This document shows, in pieces, positions 1-5,754 of a DNA stretch of 5,754 nucleotides (within the stretch, counting starts at the first letter, position 1; every line of letters begins with the position of its first letter). The notes under the pieces were generated by a model. The model was not told the origin of the DNA. It was given only the letters and a program-made list of their open reading frames with translations, and did no database searches. The translations under genes were made by a program, and so were the position numbers. Origin of the DNA: Desulfobacterales bacterium. GTDB taxonomy: Bacteria > Desulfobacterota > Desulfobacteria > Desulfobacterales > DAOWNP01. The stretch lies in contig JASFBI010000141.1 in assembly GCA_030149595.1 (NCBI GenBank), positions 1-5,754 on the forward strand. Direction: 5' to 3'.

Positions 1-789
1 TAGAGCAACCAAATGCCCGCCATTATCACGGACTACCCCCTTTGGACGACCTGTAGTGCCTGAAGTATAAAGAATATACAATGGATCTGCAGCCAAAACC
101 TCAACACATTGTTTAGGTTCTGCACAAACCATCTCTTCATTCCAGTCAATGTCCCTGCCAAAAACCATCGAGGCTTTTTCCTGGGGTCTTTGAAAAATAA
201 TACACTTTTCTGGCTTAAATTTTGACATTTCTATAGCAGAGTCAAGAAAAGGCTTATATTTTACGATTTTTGCAACTTCAATACCGCAGGATGCAGCTAC
301 AACTATTTTTGGCTTTGCATCATCAATTCTTGTGGCCAGTTCATTTGCTGCAAAACCTCCGAAAACAACTGAATGTACTGCCCCGATTCTTGCACAGGCA
401 AGCATGGCAATCGCTGCCTGTGGTATCATGGGCATGTAAATTATTACACGATCACCTTTTTTTACACCATTTTTATCAAGAACACCCGCAAAAAGAGCTA
501 CTTCATCACGAAGCTTAGAATATGTGTATTTTTTTACTGTATTGGTTACAGGACTGTCATAGATTAAAGCGGTATGATCTTTTAAACCATTGTCAACATG
601 ATAATCAAGAGCATTATAACATGTATTTACTTTCCCTCCTGAAAACCATTTATAAAAAGGTTTGTTTGAATCATCAAAAACACTATCCCAGCTTTTATAC
701 CAGTAACACTCTTTTGCAGGTTCTGTCCAAAATTTTTCCGGATCTTTAATGGACAATTCATACATTTCTGCATAATTGTTCTTCCCCAT
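1..789 (-). CDS. prpE: Propionyl-CoA synthetase (AMP-forming), N-terminal 263 residues, cut by window edge
   Basis: Adenylate-forming acyl-CoA ligase of the acetyl/propionyl-CoA synthetase family. It activates a short-chain carboxylate with ATP to an acyl-AMP and then to acyl-CoA in the cytoplasm. The frame is open from the ATG at 787-789 to base 1; the family is normally about 630 residues, so more than half lies outside the window. Visible signatures are the N-terminal cap (residues about 6-65, with FNTCYNALDRHV-like VNTCYNALDYHV), the core segment VIIYMPMIPQAAIAMLACAR (115-134) followed by IGAVHSVVFGGF, ASCGIE (166-171), and the P-loop-like A3 motif YTSGTTGRPKG (241-251; bases 37-69). The following VVRDNGGH and the ASCGIE/YKP stretches match PrpE/ACSS3-type enzymes better than classical acetyl-CoA synthetase, so propionate is the favoured substrate. 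The substrate pocket and the C-terminal catalytic lysine are not in view. It starts 27 bases after the carboxypeptidase gene and has a good AGGAG site. The link to the upstream genes looks positional rather than functional. Confidence 0.88.
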   Translation of the reverse strand, partial: MGKNNYAEMYELSIKDPEKFWTEPAKECYWYKSWDSVFDDSNKPFYKWFSGGKVNTCYNALDYHVDNGLKDHTALIYDSPVTNTVKKYTYSKLRDEVALFAGVLDKNGVKKGDRVIIYMPMIPQAAIAMLACARIGAVHSVVFGGFAANELATRIDDAKPKIVVAASCGIEVAKIVKYKPFLDSAIEMSKFKPEKCIIFQRPQEKASMVFGRDIDWNEEMVCAEPKQCVEVLAADPLYILYTSGTTGRPKGVVRDNGGHLVAL

Positions 790-795
790 CAATCT

Positions 796-800
796 CTCCT
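796..800 (-). promoter_or_regulatory. Ribosome binding site of the propionyl-CoA synthetase gene
   Basis: AGGAG lies six bases before the ATG at 787-789. It fixes the start codon and lies inside the 27-base gap after the M99 gene. No terminator-like hairpin is visible in that gap (790-816), which is consistent with read-through from upstream. Confidence 0.8.
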
Positions 801-816
801 ATCATAAAAAATATTA

Positions 817-2667
817 TTATTTCAAAAAAACAGCCCCTATAACAATATCCCCTCTACGAACTTCTATACTCCACTTTGTTGGTTTTAAACCAGGATATCT
901 GTTGGAAATTAAATTTAAAATATTTATCTGTTTATTTAAATAAACAGGCTGTTTAAAGCTTTTTTGACCTATCAAAAACAATTGTATTCCTGCATTATCT
1001 TTTATATTAGTCTTTATATCACAAACCACTATATTACGATCAATATCTACTTCAGCAAAATCTCCTGCTTTATAACAAATCTTACGCAAGTCTTCACCAT
1101 TTTGCATGACCAGATATTTTAATACCGGATCTTTGATCTCAATTATAAGTTTCGCAATTTTTTTTTTCTTATAACTAACTAATATTTGAAATTTTTCACC
1201 ACGATTATTTAAAGAGAACCTTTTTATCAAATCTGTTCCAGTATTAATAATGTAACCGCGATCCTCTCCTGTATTATATTCAAAATCTCCAACAAACCCT
1301 TTAAAATTTACCTCAAGGTCTGAAGAATCATATAAACCGGAAAACACATTTTTTATTAAAAAAGTATCTCCCTTAATTATTTGTAATATTGAATTATTGG
1401 TAACAATTTTTTCGCATCCATTTACATCTATTTTAAAAAAAATATGTTTTGCACCAGGATGGGGGCTATTTGAAATCAAAACACCATTATAAATATCTTT
1501 TTTAACATCAGCAGTTGTTATATATACCTTCCCGCATGGATAATAATCCTTCTTAATTACAACTCTTGTATCTTTTGTAATATTAACTTTCTTCCTAAAA
1601 TCATTTACTCCTCCGGCAGATACAATATCAACACTAATACCCCGCTCATAATTTGCTTCAACATGGGAAATAAAAATGGTGTCTTCTTTTTTCACTGAAA
1701 TTGTCTGCCGGTCAAAAACAAGCATCGGCATAGAATCATTTACAGACACAACAATATAAAAAAGTTTCGGAGGTTCTAGATAGATACCAGGACTTGAAGG
1801 AACTATCTCTAACATATTCATAAAAGCATTTATAGCAAGATTATGATGCAAGACTTTTAATTCAAGGGAAAGAGATTTGCTTGTTTCAATTCCAAATGCC
1901 GGAATTCCACAGGTATAAAGAGCATAATATGTTGCTGATTTTCTCTGCTCTTTATGAACAGATTGATTTTCTTTTGTTTTATGATTATTAAAATGAAAAA
2001 GATGTTGCTTTCTTTTTATATCTTTATTCATTTTTTTTATTATAGACCTTGCTATATCTCCAAGGTAAATGGTTTTTCCGGTTTTTGAATCTACAAAAAT
2101 CTCTATGTCTGCAATAATGGATTGACCATATTTTTTAGGATTTCGCTGGGGGCTTATCCATTTATCAGCATAAAAACCTGAACCATCATGAAGATTTAAT
2201 AACAAATCACTCTCTGCAATAAGATCTTTTAAAATAACCACCAGTTTATCTTCATAATTACTTGTAACTTTTCCTGCAAATTTTCTATTCAGATCTTCAT
2301 TAACTTCCCTTTTATTTAATAAAATAGAATAAAAATTTGCCCTTGGAACTACAATGAGATTACCTTTTTCCAGGACAAAGTCAGCATAAAGATCAGCTGA
2401 CAAAAAACCTCCCGGCTCATCACCCTGAATACCACCTATAAGCATAAGGGTTTTTCCCTGTTTTTTCCCAAAGATCTTGTATACATGAAGCTCATGACAC
2501 GTCCCCTCAAAATATACAAGATGCTCCCTGTTTTGAGCAAAAGAGTCATCTATATTTAAAAAAAAACATACAAAAATAAAAGCTAATAAAGGCAAAAATG
2601 TTAAACCTTTAAAACTTTTGCTTTTAAAGCTCTGCCCATATCTCTTTAATAATTTTCCAGTTCCCAT
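817..2667 (-). CDS. Secreted M99-family zinc D,L-carboxypeptidase, Csd4/Pgp1-like, probable cell-shape enzyme
   Basis: Probable periplasmic peptidoglycan carboxypeptidase of MEROPS family M99; Helicobacter Csd4 and Campylobacter Pgp1 cut the muropeptide tripeptide to a dipeptide. Numbering is from the ATG at 2667 (616 aa). A basic n-region (KLLKR, KSKSFK) is followed by a hydrophobic core (about 23-37) and a likely signal peptidase I site after SFA (44). The zinc motif GIQGDE has Gln81 and Glu84, where carboxypeptidases usually have His-x-x-Glu. The third ligand is His160 in LLNLHDGSG, and the probable catalytic base is Glu261 in FGIETSK. Arg128 in NEDLNRKF fits substrate binding. The spacings closely follow Csd4 (Gln46, Glu49, His128, Glu222, from memory). 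The C-terminal part (about 300-616) is beta-rich, with three similar repeats, and longer than in Csd4 (about 440 aa). The start is uncertain: the frame is open to 2745, ATG codons at 2673 and 2667 lack a clear ribosome site, and a TTG at 2685 has AAGGA six bases upstream. All overlap the preceding gene, by 44 to 62 bases. Confidence 0.85.
   Translation of the reverse strand: MGTGKLLKRYGQSFKSKSFKGLTFLPLLAFIFVCFFLNIDDSFAQNREHLVYFEGTCHELHVYKIFGKKQGKTLMLIGGIQGDEPGGFLSADLYADFVLEKGNLIVVPRANFYSILLNKREVNEDLNRKFAGKVTSNYEDKLVVILKDLIAESDLLLNLHDGSGFYADKWISPQRNPKKYGQSIIADIEIFVDSKTGKTIYLGDIARSIIKKMNKDIKRKQHLFHFNNHKTKENQSVHKEQRKSATYYALYTCGIPAFGIETSKSLSLELKVLHHNLAINAFMNMLEIVPSSPGIYLEPPKLFYIVVSVNDSMPMLVFDRQTISVKKEDTIFISHVEANYERGISVDIVSAGGVNDFRKKVNITKDTRVVIKKDYYPCGKVYITTADVKKDIYNGVLISNSPHPGAKHIFFKIDVNGCEKIVTNNSILQIIKGDTFLIKNVFSGLYDSSDLEVNFKGFVGDFEYNTGEDRGYIINTGTDLIKRFSLNNRGEKFQILVSYKKKKIAKLIIEIKDPVLKYLVMQNGEDLRKICYKAGDFAEVDIDRNIVVCDIKTNIKDNAGIQLFLIGQKSFKQPVYLNKQINILNLISNRYPGLKPTKWSIEVRRGDIVIGAVFLK
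1158..1167 (-). repeat. A10 homopolymer inside the M99 carboxypeptidase gene
   Basis: The coding strand has ten consecutive A bases (AAG AAA AAA AAA ATT), encoding four lysines and an isoleucine between the second and third C-terminal repeats. It is the longest mononucleotide run I found in the window. A slip of one base would truncate or scramble roughly the last 110 residues, including the third repeat, but leave the zinc catalytic domain intact. In an AT-rich gene such a run may be simple composition. Confidence 0.5.
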
Positions 2668-3958
2668 TTTCATAATCAAAAACAAGCCGTTTCCTTCCAA
2701 CTTCCTTATATTTATTTCGCTTATAAATCTGTATAAACCTTGCACAAGCTTTATTATAACTGTTTTTCACAACAATTTTTTTAACATCTACATTAATTTT
2801 ACCATATTTTCTATTTAATTTTTTCTTGTATTTTATCCATGCATCAAGATTTTTACCTTTGGAAAAAAACTTGTCTGAATAACAGCTTCTGTATTTTAAA
2901 ATATTTTTAGAACTCCATGACCTGCTCCACTTTTCAATTAATTTTACTATTTCAGCTTCAGCCTCAATATTTTGTTTCAGCATGACAGCAGAAACATTTA
3001 ATGGTATCTCTTTTTCATCTGGTCTGTTTTTATACAATGTGGTTAAAAACTCATTTCCTAATATTTTATAAACACCATTTTCAAAAGATAAATAAATTTT
3101 TATCCTTCCAACTGTAACTGACTTATTCTTAGCAGTTACAGCCTGATCAGCCAATACCACAAAGATATCTTTATATTTTAATATAGATATCACCATGGTT
3201 CTAAGATCAAAAGAGGGATAAACTGACGTAAGAGATGTTCTTAATCTGCTCCATCTGTTCCACCAATATATTTCAGGAGCATATTTATAACTATATTTAT
3301 CTAAAAATTCGTGATAGGTACCTGTCTTAATACTTTTGTTCCATTTTGATATAAAAGCAATTATATGCTTACGGTTTACTACCTGGTCTGACTCTTTATA
3401 AGAAAGCCTGTCTATCAAAATAATCGGTGTTTTATTTAATTCAATATAGGAAGCAAGCTTTAAAATATTTTTATCTTCTAAAACAATACACCCGTTTGAA
3501 TCAAAATTTTTTAACTCCTTATTTGTTCCATGCAGCCAGATAGCATTTCCAGTTTTTCCACAGTTTTTATCAAAAATATTTGGATAATCAGTAGGAAAAG
3601 CCATCGCTCCATAAATATCTGCAATATATTTTTTTTTAAATTTATTTATGAAAAAATAAACACCTTCCGGAGTTTTTTTATCTCCTGACTTTTTTTTCGC
3701 TCCAGCAACTTCACCTGTTGAACATTTAAACCTTGCAATTTCCTTACATCTCCTGCCTGATGAATAGAGAGTAAGCTGCTGAATATCTTTTTCAACAATA
3801 ATGACATAGTCTTTATGCTTTTTTGACCCAAGACAAACTATCTCCTGCGGATTTTTTTTTATATAAACTTTATCTGCTTTTTTATGCACTGCTGCAAAGC
3901 AGGAAACTTCAAATAATAATATACATATAATAATAAAACCTAAAACCACATTTTTCAA
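2624..3958 (-). CDS. Secreted YkuD-fold L,D-transpeptidase/L,D-carboxypeptidase, Csd6/Pgp2-like, with two NTF2-like repeats
   Basis: Probable periplasmic peptidoglycan enzyme. Family members either form L,D cross-links or, as in Helicobacter Csd6 and Campylobacter Pgp2, remove the terminal D-Ala from tetrapeptides. The start is the TTG at 3956-3958 because GGAGGT sits six bases upstream; the frame is open from a TTG at 3982, but that one has no ribosome site. This gives 444 aa beginning MKNVVLGFIIICILLF, a classic signal peptide probably cut near SCFA-AV. The YkuD catalytic domain covers about 50-185: DKKTPEGVY (93-101), IWLHGT with His143-Gly144, and DSNGC with the nucleophile Cys157. The usual SHGC is SNGC here. 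Residues about 198-444 form two NTF2-like units, each starting I-x-KW (205-206; 343-344) and ending ENG-x-(Y/W)KI (293-299; 431-437); Csd6 has one such pocket domain. It starts 25 bases after ruvB and overlaps the M99 gene. A VSC near the signal end resembles a lipobox, but Glu at -3 argues against a lipoprotein. Confidence 0.87.
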   Translation of the reverse strand: MKNVVLGFIIICILLFEVSCFAAVHKKADKVYIKKNPQEIVCLGSKKHKDYVIIVEKDIQQLTLYSSGRRCKEIARFKCSTGEVAGAKKKSGDKKTPEGVYFFINKFKKKYIADIYGAMAFPTDYPNIFDKNCGKTGNAIWLHGTNKELKNFDSNGCIVLEDKNILKLASYIELNKTPIILIDRLSYKESDQVVNRKHIIAFISKWNKSIKTGTYHEFLDKYSYKYAPEIYWWNRWSRLRTSLTSVYPSFDLRTMVISILKYKDIFVVLADQAVTAKNKSVTVGRIKIYLSFENGVYKILGNEFLTTLYKNRPDEKEIPLNVSAVMLKQNIEAEAEIVKLIEKWSRSWSSKNILKYRSCYSDKFFSKGKNLDAWIKYKKKLNRKYGKINVDVKKIVVKNSYNKACARFIQIYKRNKYKEVGRKRLVFDYENGNWKIIKEIWAEL

Positions 3959-3964
3959 ATACAC

Positions 3965-3970
3965 ACCTCC
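3965..3970 (-). promoter_or_regulatory. Ribosome binding site deciding the TTG start of the L,D-transpeptidase-like gene
   Basis: A perfect GGAGGT is followed after GTGTAT (six bases) by TTG at 3956-3958. It lies in the 25-base gap after the ruvB stop and makes any longer reading (TTG at 3982) unlikely, because that start would lie upstream of this site. The encoded protein then opens with Met-Lys and a hydrophobic stretch, as a signal peptide should. Confidence 0.85.
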
Positions 3971-3983
3971 ATAAACACCCAAA

Positions 3984-5030
3984 TTAGCTCCACGAAAACA
4001 GATTCTCTTTTACAATTTTCATATGCTTATATGCAGTTTCTGAAGCTTTTCTACCTAAAGAGGTTCTAATTACAAAACCATCTTTCAGCAAAAAAGGTTC
4101 TACAACATCAACTAATGTATCAGTCTCTTCCTGAAGAGTAGCAGAAATAGCATCAATACCCACAGGCCCGCCATTATAATACTTTATTATGGTTCTTAAA
4201 AATCTACGATCAAGCTCTGTTAAACCTCTGTTATCTACTCCCTCCAGATTAAGAGCATCTCTTACAGTTTCAATCTTAATAAATCCATCTCCTCTTACCT
4301 GAGCATAATCTCTTACCCTTTTTAAAAGCCTGTTTACTATACGTGGAGTTCCTCTTGAACGTACTGCAAGTTCAAGTGCAGCTGTATCTTCTATTGACTG
4401 AGATAATATTGCAGCTGATCTTTTAGTAATTACCAGAAGTTCATCATCAGAATAAAAATCAAGACTTCTGAAAATTCCAAACCGGTCACGCAAAGGTGCT
4501 GACAACAAACCAACCCGGGTTGTTGCCCCTACAAGAGTAAATGGTTTCAAACGAAACCTGTGACTTCTGGCATGAATACCTTTATCAAATATAAAATCAA
4601 CAGCAAAGTCCTCCATAGCAGAGTATAAAAACTCCTCTACAACCTTGGGTGTTCTATGAATTTCATCAATAAATAAAACATCCCCCACTGCAAGATTAGT
4701 TAAAATACCTATAAGATCACCGCCTTTTTCCAAAGCAGGACCTGATGTAACTGTAAGTCTTCCACCCATCTCATTTGCAATAATATGGGACAGTGTAGTT
4801 TTACCTAAACCAGGAGGACCGTGTAAAAGAATATGGTCAATGGGTTCTTGTCTTTGTTTTGCAGCATCTATAGCTATCTTAAGAGTTTCTACTATCTTTA
4901 TCTGACCAACATAATCCTTCAGGAGGTCAGGTCTCAAAGATAACACCTCAGAATCATTATCCGGCATAATATTTACAGCAGACATTATTTCTGTTTTCTT
5001 GGATGAATAAGTTAAGACATCATCACTCAT
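3984..5030 (-). CDS. ruvB: Holliday junction branch migration helicase RuvB
   Basis: AAA+ motor of the RuvAB complex; hexameric rings flank RuvA on a Holliday junction and pump DNA using ATP. Numbering is from the ATG at 5030 (348 aa, close to the usual 335-350). An N-terminal tail precedes [12 protein letters not shown] (about 32-43). Walker A is GPPGLGKT (71-78), Walker B LFIDEIH (119-125), sensor 1 VGATTR (167-172), and the RDRFG segment (181-185) carries the arginine-finger region. Sensor 2 lies in GTPRIVNR (227-234). The C-terminal winged-helix domain includes [12 protein letters not shown] and [19 protein letters not shown]. All core motifs are intact. The ATG overlaps the ruvA stop in TGATG, indicating translational coupling. 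A GTG at 5033, seven bases after GGAG, would add one residue and cannot be excluded. The L,D-transpeptidase gene follows 25 bases downstream with no visible terminator. Confidence 0.98.
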   Translation of the reverse strand: MSDDVLTYSSKKTEIMSAVNIMPDNDSEVLSLRPDLLKDYVGQIKIVETLKIAIDAAKQRQEPIDHILLHGPPGLGKTTLSHIIANEMGGRLTVTSGPALEKGGDLIGILTNLAVGDVLFIDEIHRTPKVVEEFLYSAMEDFAVDFIFDKGIHARSHRFRLKPFTLVGATTRVGLLSAPLRDRFGIFRSLDFYSDDELLVITKRSAAILSQSIEDTAALELAVRSRGTPRIVNRLLKRVRDYAQVRGDGFIKIETVRDALNLEGVDNRGLTELDRRFLRTIIKYYNGGPVGIDAISATLQEETDTLVDVVEPFLLKDGFVIRTSLGRKASETAYKHMKIVKENLFSWS

Positions 5031-5656
5031 CACATATTATCTCCACGATAAATTTCATCAAACAACTCCTCTGCATTGGACACGTTTTTATTTTTCTGCA
5101 TAGCTGCATTTATAAGTTTTTTTGCAGCAGGCAATTTATAACCAAGCTGGTTTACCAAAACATCTGAAACCTGTTTTAATATACTGTCACTGATAGTATA
5201 TGTCTTTTTATTATTTTCCTCTTCATATTCAACAGGTGAGCTGAATTCCCCCATCTTACCCTGGAGAGTTGCTACAATTTTTTTTGCTGTTCTGTCACCT
5301 ATTCCATTTAATCCTTTTAAAAATTTAATATCTTTTTTTTCAATGGCATCTGCAATTTGGGAAACAGGAAAATTAAAAGCTTTAACAGCTTTCAAAGGTC
5401 CTATGGCCTCAACTGTAATAAAAGATTTAAAGAATTTTTTCTCTTCCATGGTGTTAAATCCTATAAGTACAGGTTTTGGCTGTCTTTCTGTCTGATGATA
5501 ATAAATATGCAGACAAAGAGTTTTTCCTTCTACCATGTTTTCCAGGCTATTGCTTACTATTCCAGGCAAAACAACTTCATAGCCCACCTGATTTATCAAT
5601 ATAAGCACATTCCCATCTGATTTATCAATAACCTTACCCTCTAAATACCCTATCAT
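5030..5656 (-). CDS. ruvA: Holliday junction branch migration protein RuvA
   Basis: DNA-binding scaffold of the RuvABC resolvasome; tetramers clasp the four-way junction and load RuvB. The 208 aa length is normal. Domain I is the N-terminal OB fold beginning [12 protein letters not shown] (1 to about 66). Domain II has two helix-hairpin-helix motifs: [16 protein letters not shown] (79-94), with Ala where the first hairpin usually has Gly, and [15 protein letters not shown] (113-127), which is canonical. An acidic linker (143-150) leads to domain III (about 155-205, with [13 protein letters not shown]), which contacts RuvB. The loop holding the acidic pin in E. coli (Glu55-Asp56) reads [14 protein letters not shown] here, with only one acidic residue and extra prolines. 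The ATG is preceded by a modest GAGAG at four bases and AAGGA at twelve. The gene follows ruvC by 24 bases and overlaps ruvB by one base of the stop codon. Confidence 0.97.
   Translation of the reverse strand: MIGYLEGKVIDKSDGNVLILINQVGYEVVLPGIVSNSLENMVEGKTLCLHIYYHQTERQPKPVLIGFNTMEEKKFFKSFITVEAIGPLKAVKAFNFPVSQIADAIEKKDIKFLKGLNGIGDRTAKKIVATLQGKMGEFSSPVEYEEENNKKTYTISDSILKQVSDVLVNQLGYKLPAAKKLINAAMQKNKNVSNAEELFDEIYRGDNM
5041..5044 (-). promoter_or_regulatory. Ribosome binding site of ruvB inside the end of ruvA
   Basis: GGAG in the last codons of ruvA lies ten bases before the ATG at 5028-5030 and seven before the GTG at 5031-5033. Spacing slightly favours GTG. Codon strength and the TGATG overlap favour ATG. 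The two proteins differ by one residue. Confidence 0.55.
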
Positions 5657-5680
5657 TAAACTCTCTTTTCCTTATTTCAT

Positions 5681-5754
5681 TTAACTATCTGTTTTTTTCT
5701 CATATCTAAATAAACCAGCAAGAGCAAGCCCCAAAGCATCTGAAGCATGATCTT
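5681..5754 (-). CDS. ruvC: Crossover junction endonuclease RuvC, C-terminal 23 residues, cut by window edge
   Basis: Only the end of the gene is in the window: DHASDALGLALAGLFRYEKK and then TDS before a TAA at 5681-5683. His-x-x-Asp in DHASDA corresponds to the last two metal-binding positions of the RuvC active site; many family members, such as the Thermus enzyme, have His followed by Asp here, whereas E. coli has Asp138 and Asp141. RuvC is the nuclease that cuts Holliday junctions held by RuvAB. The assignment rests on this motif plus its place 24 bases before ruvA, the common ruvC-ruvA-ruvB order. Confidence 0.88.
   Translation of the reverse strand, partial: DHASDALGLALAGLFRYEKKTDS

Noticed and set aside
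270..749. Three short plus-strand open frames (270-518, 373-567, 522-749).
   Set aside because: They lie antisense inside the propionyl-CoA synthetase coding region, show no family signature or signal peptide, and have no ribosome site. The opposite strand has strong motifs throughout.
790..816. Possible terminator in the gap between the M99 gene and the propionyl-CoA synthetase gene.
   Set aside because: The stretch is only AT-rich sequence with no GC-paired stem. A terminator could be too weak to see by eye, but nothing supports one.
2667..2745. Extension of the M99 protein to the 5' limit of its open frame (642 residues).
   Set aside because: The additional residues overlap the end of the YkuD gene by 122 bases and push the signal peptide far from the N-terminus. 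The extension is probably open by chance.
2618..2818. Plus-strand open frame encoding a hydrophobic 66-residue peptide resembling a small membrane protein.
   Set aside because: It is antisense to lysine-rich codons at the 3' end of the YkuD gene and the M99 start, which read as Phe/Ile-rich on the other strand. No ribosome site was seen.
3646..3831. Minus-strand 61-residue open frame in another phase within the YkuD gene.
   Set aside because: It is a frame shadow of a well-supported coding region, with no independent signals.
3896..3907. Possible lipobox (FEVSC) at the end of the YkuD protein signal peptide.
   Set aside because: Glu occupies the -3 position, where Leu, Val or Ile is expected. 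Cleavage by signal peptidase I near SCFA-AV is more plausible.
5357..5620. Plus-strand 87-residue open frame opposite ruvA.
   Set aside because: It is antisense to a clear ruvA with intact domains, and its residues are typical of antisense translation of AT-rich code.

Overview
The window is AT-rich and reads almost entirely on the minus strand. Six genes follow one another with gaps of 24 to 27 bases or short overlaps, so it looks like a single transcription unit or directon. Read in the direction of transcription (from the right end leftwards) the order is: the tail of ruvC, ruvA, ruvB, a secreted YkuD-fold L,D-transpeptidase/L,D-carboxypeptidase (Csd6/Pgp2-like), a secreted M99-family zinc carboxypeptidase (Csd4/Pgp1-like), and the first 263 residues of a propionyl-CoA synthetase (PrpE-like). 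There is no intergenic stretch longer than about 30 bases, and I see no RNA gene, insertion sequence, CRISPR array or convincing terminator.

The organism is most likely a Gram-negative bacterium of the former Deltaproteobacteria (Desulfobacterota, perhaps a low-GC member of the Desulfobacteraceae). This is inferred from the style of the RuvA and RuvB proteins, the AMP-forming propionyl-CoA synthetase, and the presence of both periplasmic peptidoglycan-trimming enzymes. It is not proven by any marker in the window.

Region by region: 5681-5754 is the RuvC C-terminus. 5030-5656 and 3984-5030 are RuvA and RuvB, which with RuvC form the Holliday-junction resolvasome; they are linked by a TGATG stop/start overlap. 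2624-3958 is the L,D-transpeptidase-fold protein, starting at a TTG with a perfect GGAGGT ribosome site and carrying two NTF2-like repeats after its catalytic domain. 817-2667 is the M99 carboxypeptidase, overlapping the previous gene by about 44 bases and ending in three similar beta-rich repeats. 1-789 is the incomplete propionyl-CoA synthetase.

The most interesting feature is the side-by-side pair at 817-3958. In Helicobacter and Campylobacter the counterparts of these two enzymes (Csd6/Pgp2 and Csd4/Pgp1) trim peptidoglycan stem peptides in successive steps, tetrapeptide to tripeptide and tripeptide to dipeptide, and are needed for helical cell shape. Here they are adjacent, overlapping and probably translationally coupled, and both carry enlarged C-terminal regions. 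This suggests a compact cell-shape (curvature) module attached to a ruv operon.
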